From contig CANRIA010000004.1 in the NCBI GenBank assembly GCA_947630555.1, forward strand, positions 1 through 64,000: DNA of 64,000 nt, written 5' to 3'. Shown here one piece after another: positions 43,845 through 53,829 of this stretch (positions are counted from its first letter, which is position 1; every line of letters begins with the position of its first letter). A model generated the notes under the pieces. It did not search any database. It saw only the letters and a program-made list of their open reading frames with translations, and was not told the DNA's origin. A program made the translations under genes and the position numbers. The DNA comes from an uncultured Clostridia bacterium (lineage in GTDB: Bacteria > Bacillota > Clostridia > Oscillospirales > Ruminococcaceae).

Positions 43845-44501
43845 ATGAAACAGAGATTTACATTGTTCCAGAAGGTAATGACAGTTATCTTCATCGCGCT
43901 GGAGGCGGCTGTGCTTGCCTGCGACGTTTACAGGCTTGTTTTTGTGGACGGCGACGGGAAGTATTATTACATAGTGAATTTAGTGCTCAGCGTGCTGCTG
44001 TTGGGCGTTTTTCTTATGCTTATTTTTGACCCTAAGCTTTGCATAAGTGATGACGAGACCGACGACCCAAAGCGGCTTTATCCTATAATATCTGCATCAA
44101 GAACGTATATGTGCTTTATAGCGGTAGATATAGCGGCAATATTTGCGTTTGTTATGTTTGCGGCGAAATACTTTGAAAACCCTGCGCTTATAATAGTTAT
44201 AGGCGGCGTGGCGGTGTTCGTTATAGGCGCGGTGAAGTATGTTATAGATTCGGGCAGGATAGGCATAATTTCGGAAGATGAAAGTGAAGAAGATACCGAA
44301 AAGGCAGAAGAAACCGAAGCCTCTGAAAAGATAGAAGAAACATCAGAAAACGCAGAGACTGACAACAGTACAGAAGAAGTTGAAACTGCCGAAAGTACCA
44401 AAGAAGCAGAAAATACCGAAGAAACTGAAATTTCAGAAGATACAAAAGAAAATACTGACAAGCCTTTGGAAGAAGCCGAGGCAGTAAGTCAGACGGAGTA
44501 G
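43845..44501 (+). CDS. Four-TM membrane protein with low-complexity acidic C-terminal tail
   Basis: Four hydrophobic segments then a Glu/Thr/Ser-rich tail. Confidence 0.75.
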   Translation: MKQRFTLFQKVMTVIFIALEAAVLACDVYRLVFVDGDGKYYYIVNLVLSVLLLGVFLMLIFDPKLCISDDETDDPKRLYPIISASRTYMCFIAVDIAAIFAFVMFAAKYFENPALIIVIGGVAVFVIGAVKYVIDSGRIGIISEDESEEDTEKAEETEASEKIEETSENAETDNSTEEVETAESTKEAENTEETEISEDTKENTDKPLEEAEAVSQTE

Positions 44502-44513
44502 GAATGAACGGCA

Positions 44514-47294
44514 ATGAAAAAGCGCACCTCGGCGTATAAAAAGGATATAGCGAGAGAGATAAGACGTTCGATCGGCAGATTTATGTCGGTGTTTCTTATA
44601 GTGGCTCTCGGAACGGGATTTTTTGCAGGAATAAAGTCTACCATGCCTGATATGAAAGAATCGGCGGCAGACTTTTTTGAAGAAAACAACCTTATGGATC
44701 TGAAACTTGTTTCAAACGTGGGGTTCAGATATGAAGATCTGCAAGCCGTTGAAGATCTTGACGGTGTAAGCGGCGTGCAGGCAGGGTATTCAAGCGATGT
44801 TTACTATAACTACGATGGGCAGAATCAGGTAGTCAAGGTGATGTCTTACAGCGGCGGAGAGGATATTCTCAACAAGCCTATTCTTATAGAAGGCAGACTG
44901 CCGCAAAACAGCGGTGAGTGCGTTGTTGAAAACACCATGAAAACGCCCGATTCTTACAAAATAGGCGAAAAGCTCACACTCTCGGCGCCGGGTAAAGACG
45001 GCGATATTCACGACTATTTCAAGCATGATACTTTTGAAGTGGTGGGCATTGTGGCATCGCCGCTTTATATAGGCTTTGAAAGAGATGCGACCACGATAGG
45101 CAGCGGCAGTGTGAACAGCTTTATGCTTATACCCGAGGAGGATTTTACCCTTGGCTTTTATACCGAGCTTTATGTGCGGTTTGACGGCTTGGACAGGGAA
45201 GAACCGTTTTCAGACAAATATACAGATGAAATTGAAGAGAAAAAGCAGCCTGTTATAGCGGCGTTTGAAAATTCTGTAAATGAGAGAATGAAAGAGAGCA
45301 AGCAAGATGCCATAGAGCAGCTTGATAAGGCGCAGGAAAATATAGATGCCATAAACAGCTTGCTCGCGCTTGATGAAAACGCTCTTGCGCAGTATATAGC
45401 GCAGCTGGATAGCGATGTTGAGGCTTTGAGAGCGCAGGCTGAAAACGGCACTGCGCTTGACAGGGTATCGCTTGCACAGCAGGAAACTAAGTTGCAGACG
45501 GCGCAGGGGCTTTATGCATCTCGCCTTGCAGGAGATACGAGCGTTGATGAGCATCTTTCTGCTCAGGCGGCGCAGGGGCAGGCACAGGCTGATGAGATAC
45601 AAGCGCAGATAGATTCAATACCTGATACTAAAATATACGATTACACGCGGTTTTCAAGCAACGATTACGCCTCGTTTGCAGGCGACAGCGAGAAGATAGA
45701 TGCCATAGCAAAGGTGTTTCCTGTGTTCTTTGTGTTTATAGCCGCTCTTGTGTGCCTTACCACAATGACCAGAATGGTAGACGAAAAGCGTACCGAGATA
45801 GGCACTTACAAGGCTTTGGGGTATTCATCTGCAAAAATAATGGCTAAGTATCTTATATACGCGCTCGTGCCCACGGTGACGGGAACGCTTTTCGGCACTG
45901 CGATAGGCTTTAAACTTTTCCCTTACATTATATATAACAGCTATAAAATACTGTATAACATACCCTCGATAGATACGCCTTTCCGCGTTGACTATGCGCT
46001 TTGGTGCATGGCGGTGGCAGTAATAGCGGTGGGAGCGACTGTGGTAGCCTCCTGCTATGCTTCAATGTCTGCAAAGCCTGCACAGCTAATGCGCCCGAAA
46101 GCTCCGCCGGCAGGAAAGAGAGTTTTTCTTGAAAAGATAACACCGCTGTGGAAAAGGCTGGGCTTTCTTACAAAGGTAACGCTGAGAAATCTGCTTCGGT
46201 ATAAAAAGCGCTTTGCAATGACACTTATCGGTGTTGCAGGGTGCACCGCGCTGATAATGACCGCGTTCGGCATAAAACACAGCATAAGCAAGATAGTTGA
46301 CCTGCAATTTGGTAAGATACTGCAATATGATGCTGTAACGGTTCTTAATAAAGACAGCGGCGCGACGGACGACGATATAAACGCTCTTTTAGATGAAAAT
46401 GAAGATGTTGAAGATCATCTGCTGATAAGCGAGACCGACTGCACACTTAACGCCAACGACCTTTCATACGGTGTGAGCCTTATGGTGCCGCAGCAGCCGC
46501 AGAAGCTGAATGATTTTATACGCCTTGACGACTGCAAGAGCGGCGACAAGCTTACGGTGGCAGACGGTGAGGTAGTCATTACCGAAAAGATAACGCAGCT
46601 TATGGGGCTGAAAGTCGGCGACGAGATAGAAATTGAGATACCCGAAAAAGAAACTGTAAAACTGAAAATAAGCAGCATTGCCGAAAACTATTCTATGCAC
46701 TATATTTATATTTCGCCGCAGGACTATGAAAGACTTTACGGCGAAGAGCCGCAGTTCAATCAGGCGTATCTCAGTATTGCTGACGGCACTGTTACGGCTG
46801 ATTTTTCACAGCAGCTTATCTCAAAAGACGAGTTTTTAGGCATAGTTTTTCTTGATGAAAAGGCTGAAACGTTCTTTTCGTCTATCGAGAGTTTAAATGC
46901 AATAGTGTGGCTGCTGATAATATGCGCCGCGCTGCTGGCTTTCATAGTGCTTTATGACCTTGCAAACATAAACATAACCGAGCGCGTAAGAGAGATAGCA
47001 ACTCTTAAAGTGCTGGGATTTTACGACAGTGAAACTTCTGCTTATATATACCGCGAGAACATTTATACCACTGTTATAGGTATAATTCTCGGCTGGGGAA
47101 TGGGGCTTGTGCTGCACAGGTTCGTGGTGCTTACAGCAGAGGTAGACCTTGTTATGTTCGCGAGGGAAATGGTGTGGTACGCGTATATTCTGTCGGCATT
47201 GCTGACGGCGCTGTTTGCGGTTATGGTGAACGTGGTGCTGCACTTTAAGCTGAAGAAAATTGACATGGTAGAGTCACTTAAATCTATCGAATAA
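44514..47294 (+). CDS. ABC transporter permease, FtsX/MacB-like with duplicated FtsX domain
   Basis: 926 aa, N-terminal TM, two FtsX modules (LVCLTTMTRMVDEKRTEIGTYKALGYS; LAFIVLYDLANINITERVREIATLKVLGF), internal coiled coil. Confidence 0.92.
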   Translation: MKKRTSAYKKDIAREIRRSIGRFMSVFLIVALGTGFFAGIKSTMPDMKESAADFFEENNLMDLKLVSNVGFRYEDLQAVEDLDGVSGVQAGYSSDVYYNYDGQNQVVKVMSYSGGEDILNKPILIEGRLPQNSGECVVENTMKTPDSYKIGEKLTLSAPGKDGDIHDYFKHDTFEVVGIVASPLYIGFERDATTIGSGSVNSFMLIPEEDFTLGFYTELYVRFDGLDREEPFSDKYTDEIEEKKQPVIAAFENSVNERMKESKQDAIEQLDKAQENIDAINSLLALDENALAQYIAQLDSDVEALRAQAENGTALDRVSLAQQETKLQTAQGLYASRLAGDTSVDEHLSAQAAQGQAQADEIQAQIDSIPDTKIYDYTRFSSNDYASFAGDSEKIDAIAKVFPVFFVFIAALVCLTTMTRMVDEKRTEIGTYKALGYSSAKIMAKYLIYALVPTVTGTLFGTAIGFKLFPYIIYNSYKILYNIPSIDTPFRVDYALWCMAVAVIAVGATVVASCYASMSAKPAQLMRPKAPPAGKRVFLEKITPLWKRLGFLTKVTLRNLLRYKKRFAMTLIGVAGCTALIMTAFGIKHSISKIVDLQFGKILQYDAVTVLNKDSGATDDDINALLDENEDVEDHLLISETDCTLNANDLSYGVSLMVPQQPQKLNDFIRLDDCKSGDKLTVADGEVVITEKITQLMGLKVGDEIEIEIPEKETVKLKISSIAENYSMHYIYISPQDYERLYGEEPQFNQAYLSIADGTVTADFSQQLISKDEFLGIVFLDEKAETFFSSIESLNAIVWLLIICAALLAFIVLYDLANINITERVREIATLKVLGFYDSETSAYIYRENIYTTVIGIILGWGMGLVLHRFVVLTAEVDLVMFAREMVWYAYILSALLTALFAVMVNVVLHFKLKKIDMVESLKSIE

Positions 47295-47316
47295 GATATG
47301 AAAGGAAACCGAAAAA

Positions 47317-48411
47317 ATGAAACTTGGTATGGTAGGTCTGCCGAATGTAGGCAAAAGTACGCTTTTTAACGCCCTTACTAATGCAGGGGCTGAATCTGCA
47401 AACTACCCGTTTTGCACGATAGAAAAAAATGTGGGTATAGTATCTGTGCCAGATGCAAGGCTTGATAAGCTGGCAGAAATGTATGACCCCGAAAAGTTCA
47501 CGCCTGCAACGCTTGAATTTGTTGACATTGCAGGACTTGTAAAAGGCGCATCAAAGGGCGAGGGGCTTGGCAATAAATTTCTTGCTGATATAAGAGAAGT
47601 TGACGCCATTGTTCACGTGGTGCGCTGCTTTGAGGACGTGAACATAATACACGTTGACGGCAGCATTGACCCCAAAAGAGATATAGAAACAATTGATCTG
47701 GAGCTTATACTTTCAGACCTTGAAATGGTCGAAAGACGTATTGACAGAACTAAAAAGCTTATAAAAGGCGACAAGAAATATCAGGCAGAGCTTGAAATGC
47801 TCGAGGCTTTGAAAGAACATCTTGAAAGCGGCAAGTCGGCGCGCTCTTTCCCGTTTGACGAGGACGGGCTGGAAGCTATAAAAACCACTCCGCTGCTATC
47901 GCAAAAGCCTGTTATATACGCCGCGAACCTCTCGGAGGAGGACTTCACGGGGGATATAAACAACAGCGTGCATTACAAGACCGTCTGCGAGATAGCAAAG
48001 GCAGAAGGTTCTGTGGTGCTGCCCATTTGCGCGCAGATAGAAGCCGAAATATCGGACATGAGCGACGAGGACAAGGCTATGTTCCTCAGCGACTTGGGTC
48101 TTGAAGAATCGGGGCTGAACAGAATTATACAGGTCGGCTATGACCTGCTGGGGCTTATGTCGTTTTTGACGGCAGGCCCGCAGGAAGTTAGAGCGTGGAC
48201 TATACGCAAGGGAACAAAAGCACCGCAGGCGGCAGGAAAAATACACACCGACTTTGAAAAAGGCTTCATACGCGCAGAAGTGGTGAATTTTGACGACCTT
48301 GTAAACTGCGGCAATATGGCGGCGGCAAAGGAAAAAGGTCTTGTGCGTTCGGAGGGAAAAGAGTATGTTATGCAGGACGGCGATGTAGTTCTGTTCCGCT
48401 TTAACGTGTAG
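47317..48411 (+). CDS. ychF: Redox-regulated ATPase YchF (Obg family)
   Basis: MKLGMVGLPNVGKSTLFNALTNAGAESANYPFCTIEKNVGIV, TGS-like C-terminus. Confidence 0.97.
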   Translation: MKLGMVGLPNVGKSTLFNALTNAGAESANYPFCTIEKNVGIVSVPDARLDKLAEMYDPEKFTPATLEFVDIAGLVKGASKGEGLGNKFLADIREVDAIVHVVRCFEDVNIIHVDGSIDPKRDIETIDLELILSDLEMVERRIDRTKKLIKGDKKYQAELEMLEALKEHLESGKSARSFPFDEDGLEAIKTTPLLSQKPVIYAANLSEEDFTGDINNSVHYKTVCEIAKAEGSVVLPICAQIEAEISDMSDEDKAMFLSDLGLEESGLNRIIQVGYDLLGLMSFLTAGPQEVRAWTIRKGTKAPQAAGKIHTDFEKGFIRAEVVNFDDLVNCGNMAAAKEKGLVRSEGKEYVMQDGDVVLFRFNV

Positions 48412-48420
48412 GAGGACAAA

Positions 48421-49149
48421 ATGGCTTCATACAAAGAGTTTGATGCTAACAAAGTTCCGCGCTATCTGGGAATAGCATTCACGGGTATAGGCGCGATAAT
48501 GCTGATAGTTTTCATAGGTGTGGTGATACGTACACTTACGGTGATAGGCAGCTACGAAAAAATAAGTTCTACCATTAGCGATATAACATATACCAAAAAT
48601 AACGACGGCGGCTCGCAAACAAAAGTAACCGTTGAGTATGAGTTTGACGGCACTGCATATCAGCAAGTTTTGCCAAGTGCCGACAGCTCAATGAGGGTAG
48701 GGCAGAGCGTTGCAATATATGTTGACCCCGACGACCCAGCAAACATACAGACCACGGAGTTTTATGTGGTAATGCTGGCGATATTCGGCGGACTGGGGGC
48801 GGTATTCGGCACGATAGGCGTTATAATATCTATAAAATCAAAAGACTATCGCAAACAGCTTATAGATGAGGGCAAGGGCGAGCCCGTGTATGCAACGGTT
48901 ACATATGTGGGAAAATCAAGCGTTGAAGTAAACAGCAATATAACATACCACGTAAAAGCAAACTGGACGGACGAATACGGCATGGCGCATGAGTTTAAAT
49001 CAAAGCTGACTTTTACCGACCCTAGTCTGTATATTGCAGTCGGCGACGAGATACAAGCATATGTAGACCCCAAAAATTATAAGCATTACCACGTTTGTCT
49101 GGAAGAATTAGAAGAAAAGTTTGTGCAGGAGGCAGGTAACGAGCAGTGA
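48421..49149 (+). CDS. DUF3592-like membrane protein
   Basis: Two TMs, repeated ...VEYEFDGTAYQQVLPSADSSMRVGQSVAIYVDPDDPANIQ-type beta modules. Confidence 0.75.
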   Translation: MASYKEFDANKVPRYLGIAFTGIGAIMLIVFIGVVIRTLTVIGSYEKISSTISDITYTKNNDGGSQTKVTVEYEFDGTAYQQVLPSADSSMRVGQSVAIYVDPDDPANIQTTEFYVVMLAIFGGLGAVFGTIGVIISIKSKDYRKQLIDEGKGEPVYATVTYVGKSSVEVNSNITYHVKANWTDEYGMAHEFKSKLTFTDPSLYIAVGDEIQAYVDPKNYKHYHVCLEELEEKFVQEAGNEQ

Positions 49150-49847
49150 GTTTTGTAAGCTTTAAAAACGTGTATAAGCGTTACCATATGGGAGAAGTTA
49201 CCATAACCGCGTCGGACGGGGTGACGTTTGATATAGAAAAAGGCGAGTTTGCCGTGATAGTCGGCGCAAGCGGAGCAGGAAAGACCACCGTGCTGAATAT
49301 GCTGGGCGGCATGGATAACTGCGACGAGGGCGAAATTTTGGTGGACGGCAAGAACATAGCCGCCTATAACAATAAACAGCTTACCGCGTATAGAAGATTT
49401 GATATAGGCTTTGTGTTTCAGTTTTATAATCTTGTCAACAACCTGACAGCGCTGGAGAACGTTGAGCTTGCATCGCAGATAAGCCGCGACAGCATAGCGG
49501 CGGACGAAATGCTTAAAAAAGTGGGGCTGGAGGAGCGAATGAACAATTTTCCGTCGCAGCTATCGGGCGGCGAGCAGCAGAGGGTGTCGATAGCGAGGGC
49601 GCTGGCGAAGAAGCCGAAACTGCTGCTGTGCGACGAACCGACGGGCGCGCTGGACTATAACACGGGCAAGAACATATTGAAGCTGTTGCAGGACACCTGC
49701 CGCGAGGACGGCATGACGGTGATAGTTATAACGCACAACCTTGCGATAGCGCCCATGGCGGACAGGGTGATAAGGCTGAAGAACAGCAAGATAGAGAGCG
49801 TGACGTTAAATCCCACGCCGCAGGACGTGAATACGATAGAATGGTGA
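49146..49847 (+). CDS. ABC transporter ATP-binding protein (LolD/MacB-like)
   Basis: [54 protein letters not shown]. Confidence 0.95.
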   Translation: MSFVSFKNVYKRYHMGEVTITASDGVTFDIEKGEFAVIVGASGAGKTTVLNMLGGMDNCDEGEILVDGKNIAAYNNKQLTAYRRFDIGFVFQFYNLVNNLTALENVELASQISRDSIAADEMLKKVGLEERMNNFPSQLSGGEQQRVSIARALAKKPKLLLCDEPTGALDYNTGKNILKLLQDTCREDGMTVIVITHNLAIAPMADRVIRLKNSKIESVTLNPTPQDVNTIEW

Positions 49848-49851
49848 GAGT

Positions 49852-49882
49852 ACCCCAAGAGCGAAATGCTTTTGGGGTTTTT
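49852..49882 (+). terminator. Terminator
   Basis: accccaagagcgaaatgcttttggggttttt. Confidence 0.75.
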
Positions 49883-49975
49883 AATTGCGCTTACGCGCGG
49901 CGCAGGAGCGCACACGTTGACCGCCATAACGCGCAAACGTTTCAAATCATGTCAAGAAACCAAAAGTTTTCGATT

Positions 49976-50138
49976 GACCCTTTTTCAAAAGGGTCACGGG
50001 GTCGAGGGGCGGCGCCCCCGTCGCCGTCCGCAGACGGCGAAAGCCCCTACCGGCAGGCGCTCCGCAAAGGGTGAATTGAAAAACAATCCGGTGGATTGTT
50101 TTTCAAGAGGGAACGCCCTGCAAGAGAGGGCGTTCCCT
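49976..50138. repeat. Hairpin-array intergenic element
   Basis: Successive perfect stems: 49976-49984/49987-49995 (9 bp), 50078-50089/50093-50104 (12 bp), 50108-50119/50127-50138 (12 bp). Confidence 0.6.
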
Positions 50139-50296
50139 AGTTGTAGCGCCTAGCTTTTTTGCCTGCGCGCGCTTGCGTGCGCAATAGCTATTTGAATTTT
50201 TGCTGCTTTCGCAGCACCTGCGGAGCCGTTCACCGCTAAACTTTAACTTGGTTATCTTCTCATTTTGAGCGTGCTATTTCTTTCGTGCGGCTCTCT

Positions 50297-50382
50297 GCGA
50301 GGGGAAAACCATAGGGATATAGGGAGTGTACATGTAAGGAAGGGTGCGCGCTCCACTCCCTACCCTAAGGTTTCCCCCTCGC
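50297..50382. repeat. Long imperfect inverted repeat
   Basis: gcgaggggaaaaccatagggatatagggagtg (50297-50328) vs reverse complement of cactccctaccctaaggtttccccctcgc (50354-50382). Confidence 0.65.
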
Positions 50383-50738
50383 GCTCCCTCTTCCTTACCC
50401 ACACCCACGACCACGCACTGTGCCTTGGTGGAATGTCGTGACCTTTTCGCTCGGAACTTTGTGCTTACGTGCAGACTGGCGAGCGAGTTCAATACGCATA
50501 GGTTTTGTTTTGGCAACAACAGAGGTCAGTAGTGCAGAAAATTGAATGGCAACGTACTGCGGAAGAATATTTTATAACCGTGAGGGCGGCAAGTTTTCAA
50601 CCTGCAAACGATTACTTGTTCAAAATTGTGCAATTTCCACAAAAAAAAAAAAAGATTTATGTACAATGTGCCTTGAAAAACTTTTCGCATTCATGTAAAA
50701 TATAAGTATAAACTTTATTTTGAAAGGAATGTTCAATT

Positions 50739-51500
50739 ATGAAATTGAGAAGAATTTTTGCTGCAATAGCTGCTTGCGCTATCGCTGCAACATCTGTTAT
50801 CTCGGCTAGTGCTGCTGGCTCAATAACTGTTAAGGGACAGCCTGATATGACTTTAGGCGATTATGTAGGCAAAATAGATCCCAAAAGCCCCTATGCAGTT
50901 AAAGATGATACACAATCTAAAAATGCCGGAGTAGATCTATACAACGCTGTAATTCCTCTTACAGAATTTGGCGTTGATCTTACCAAAATTGATGCAAAGA
51001 GCGTTGCTAAGATCCAACTGACTGTTCAGACAGACTCTAATTATTGCAACGGTGGAATAGGCGGACTTTTCGGTGGTGCAAACTGGGATCAGACGCTTCA
51101 GATTGAAAACGAAGATAATAAAGCTGCTACATGGGAATGGGATATAACCAAGGTAGATGCCGCCAAGGGTGACATTGATCTTGCTTCTTGCCAAATTCAA
51201 ATTTGGGGTGTAAGTCCTATTGATGGCAAAACACCGGGTACTGTAACAATATCCGACCTCAAGTTCTTTGACAAGGGCGGCAAAGAAATAGTTCCTGCTA
51301 CTGAGAATGGTGGCAACAACGGCGGCAACAACGGTGGAAATAACGGCGGCAACAATGGCGGCAATAATGGCGGCAATAACGGCGGCAACAATGGCGGCAA
51401 GGACGACAGCAACAAGCCTACCGGTTCAACTGCCGGTCTGGCACTTGCAGGTCTTGCAATAGCAGGCGCTGCTGTAGTAGCTGCTAAGAAGAGCAAGTAA
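50739..51500 (+). CDS. Secreted protein with (NNGG)n linker and C-terminal membrane/sorting-like segment
   Basis: Signal peptide MKLRRIFAAIAACAIAATSVISASA, beta-rich core, Asn/Gly repeat linker, C-term AGLALAGLAIAGAAVVAAKKSK; AAAGGAA RBS. Confidence 0.85.
   Translation: MKLRRIFAAIAACAIAATSVISASAAGSITVKGQPDMTLGDYVGKIDPKSPYAVKDDTQSKNAGVDLYNAVIPLTEFGVDLTKIDAKSVAKIQLTVQTDSNYCNGGIGGLFGGANWDQTLQIENEDNKAATWEWDITKVDAAKGDIDLASCQIQIWGVSPIDGKTPGTVTISDLKFFDKGGKEIVPATENGGNNGGNNGGNNGGNNGGNNGGNNGGNNGGKDDSNKPTGSTAGLALAGLAIAGAAVVAAKKSK
51308..51402 (+). repeat. In-frame 12-nt tandem repeat encoding Asn-Asn-Gly-Gly
   Basis: Repeated (ggcggcaacaay) units within the 50739 CDS. Confidence 0.85.
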
Positions 51501-51798
51501 TCAACGCTTATTCGGTTTCTTCCAAACCCGAATAATATAAGATCGAGAGGAAAGTCATCTTTTGGTGGCTTTTCTCTTTTTATGCAGAAAAGGAAAATTT
51601 TTCGTCACATTATACATATGTGCAATCGTTTTCTTGTGCAATATGGCTAAATAAGTGCGTGTAATTTCGTCACCCACAGCGCGCAAAATAGGTTGACAAA
51701 TCAGCCAAAACAGAGTAAAATTAAATTAGTACAGTGGTACGGAAAAACCGTGCCGCGTATGAAGATCTTATATTATTTGGAATTTGGAGGAAAAAACA

Positions 51799-52428
51799 AT
51801 GAAATTGAGAAGAATTTTTGCGGCTATAGCTGCGTGTGCTATTGCTGCAACATCTGTCATCTCTGCTAGCGCAGCTGACAATTTCAAGGGCAAAGTAACT
51901 ATGGACAACTCCGCTAATACTTGGTGGACTGAAATTGCATTCGACGACGACGAGAAGACTAAGAGTTATGCGTTGTCTGACCTGATTGGTGATACCCCGG
52001 TTGATCAGATCGATTACATTCTTTTTACTGCTGATACCCCGTTTAAAATTGGCTATAAGGGTACCGGAAGCTATGATCAGGTAGATGAAGATGGTAAGCC
52101 TACCGGCGAAAAGGGTGACTGGTGCAACTTCCCTGTCGAAGCACAGAAAGAATACAAGATTTCTGACATGAGTTTTGGCGAAGGTTTTACCGTTAAATTT
52201 GCTGTAAGCATGGCAGATGCCGTTAAGTTTGATATTTCTTGGGAAGTCGTAACCAAGAATGCTGGTGGCGACACTGGTTCATCTTCAACCACTTCTACCA
52301 CCGGTAGTTCTTCAACCGCTCCTTCTGGCGGCACAACCAACCCGACCACCGGCGCAACCGCTGGTTTGGCACTTGCAGGTCTTGCAATAGCAGGCGCTGC
52401 TGTAGTAGCTTCTAAGAAGAGCAAGTAA
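51799..52428 (+). CDS. Secreted protein paralogous to 50739 CDS at both termini only; NPTTG + TM + KKSK C-terminus
   Basis: Same signal peptide and same C-terminal segment, different core; TNPTTGATAGLALAGLAIAGAAVVASKKSK; GGAGG RBS before ATG 51799. Confidence 0.87.
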   Translation: MKLRRIFAAIAACAIAATSVISASAADNFKGKVTMDNSANTWWTEIAFDDDEKTKSYALSDLIGDTPVDQIDYILFTADTPFKIGYKGTGSYDQVDEDGKPTGEKGDWCNFPVEAQKEYKISDMSFGEGFTVKFAVSMADAVKFDISWEVVTKNAGGDTGSSSTTSTTGSSSTAPSGGTTNPTTGATAGLALAGLAIAGAAVVASKKSK

Positions 52429-52437
52429 TTTACACAA

Positions 52438-52473
52438 ATTAAAAGACCTCACTTTGGTGGGGTCTTTTTTATT
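52438..52473. terminator. Bidirectional terminator
   Basis: aaaagacctcac-tttg-gtggggtcttttttatt. Confidence 0.75.
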
Positions 52474-53554
52474 GCACATCGTCAACTATCCGCGACATAT
52501 ATAGATTAAGCATTGAAAATTTTTCACCGTTGTATGTGTCCGTCGGAGAAAACATGTCGTTCGTTATTCCCTCGGTTTCAGGCAGCCGCAGCGTTACCGT
52601 TGTGCCCTCATCAACTTTAGAAACAATGTTGGCACTGCCGCCATAAGTTTTAGCAAAAATATTCGCAAGCGGCAAGCCCAGACAGCCATAAGTTTCGGCA
52701 AGGTCGCACAGCGCATATGGTATAAATGCCTTTTCTATCTTGTCAAGGCTCATTCCCACGCCGTTATCCGTCACCGCAACGCGCACCTCGCCGTCTTTTT
52801 TCTCAACGGTAACGCGCACATGCTTTTTCTCTGAAATGTTATATGAAAGCCCGTTTTCTATAAGGTTAAGCAGCGCCGCCGCAAATCTCTCGCCTTTGCA
52901 CACCGCTTTGCAGTCACTCTCAATTTCCCAGTCTATCTTCCATCTGCTGCCAAACTTTGATAGATCTATTGCATACATCGCGCATATCTCATAAGTCAGA
53001 TTGCTTATGTTCACCGTTCTGCGCTCAGGTTCTTCCGCCGTATAGTATAGCAGCTCTGTCGGGTTCGCTAAGGCGCGCACTATTATGTTGCAGCTTTTGT
53101 CGCACAGGGCGTTTGGTATCCTCATATCGTTTCTGTATACATTTTCCCTTATTAGCAGCTGGCTGGCATGCACGCCTGCAACACCCCGTCTTATCTCAGC
53201 GCTGACAAGCGAATCAGCAATATATGTCTGCATTGCCGCGCCAAGCCTTAAATAGTCTGTGGTGTCTGCCAGCTCAATGCAATAATAAGTCCTCCGCCCC
53301 AGGCTGACGGGCGTAACTATCGCAGCATAGCACACGCCGTTCAGCCAAAGCGAAAGCGCTTTTCTTTTCGTTATCGGAAAAAGCCCCTTGTTGTCGTTGG
53401 GCGCAACGCTGCTGCGGCTGAACATCTTTCTGTCAAGCTTCTCCACCAGTGAAGGGCAGCTTGAATATCTTATCGTCAGCTTGCTGTTGGTAACTATTAT
53501 CTTTGCTTCGTCGCCGTAAAGCTTTTTTACGGTCTCAATAAATGTTTTATTCAT
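52469..53554 (-). CDS. Sensor histidine kinase-like protein (HATPase_c domain)
   Basis: LLNLIENGLSYN (N box), VTDNGVGMSLDKIEKAFIPY, CLGLPLANIFAKTYGGSANIVSKVDEGTTVTLRLP; HisKA phospho-acceptor not obvious. Confidence 0.82.
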   Translation of the reverse strand: MNKTFIETVKKLYGDEAKIIVTNSKLTIRYSSCPSLVEKLDRKMFSRSSVAPNDNKGLFPITKRKALSLWLNGVCYAAIVTPVSLGRRTYYCIELADTTDYLRLGAAMQTYIADSLVSAEIRRGVAGVHASQLLIRENVYRNDMRIPNALCDKSCNIIVRALANPTELLYYTAEEPERRTVNISNLTYEICAMYAIDLSKFGSRWKIDWEIESDCKAVCKGERFAAALLNLIENGLSYNISEKKHVRVTVEKKDGEVRVAVTDNGVGMSLDKIEKAFIPYALCDLAETYGCLGLPLANIFAKTYGGSANIVSKVDEGTTVTLRLPETEGITNDMFSPTDTYNGEKFSMLNLYMSRIVDDVQ

Positions 53555-53764
53555 ATATAACACCTCACGGAAAAATATCTCTATGTCTAATTATAACATT
53601 TTATGTCGCATAATATATGAACATTTTATAAATTTTGCTGTCGCAAACCCTGCGGAGCCGCTGTGGCTTATAAATTTTGCGGCAATATATATTACTTCCC
53701 CAAATATGCCAAAAAATACATATATAATTTTACTGAAATATATCAGAAATTTTTCTGAAAACAC

Positions 53765-53793
53765 TTGAAAATGTAAAGCAAATGTTGTATAAT
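53765..53793 (+). promoter_or_regulatory. sigma-A type promoter of gap
   Basis: TTGAAA - 17 bp - TATAAT. Confidence 0.8.
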
Positions 53794-53829
53794 ATTTATA
53801 TAACAATTTCTCTAGGAGGTAAACTATAT

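Noticed and set aside
49841-50153. Overlapping ORFs (77 and 95 aa) across the hairpin array
   Set aside because: Their sequences read through strong stems and the operon terminator; Arg/Pro-rich and not protein-like.
51308-51402. Possible CRISPR-like or satellite array
   Set aside because: Contiguous 12-nt units without spacers, in frame with a coding sequence.
51197-51496. Pro/Leu repeat ORF (LLPPLLPPLL) on minus strand
   Set aside because: Reverse complement of the in-frame NNGG repeat of the secreted-protein gene.
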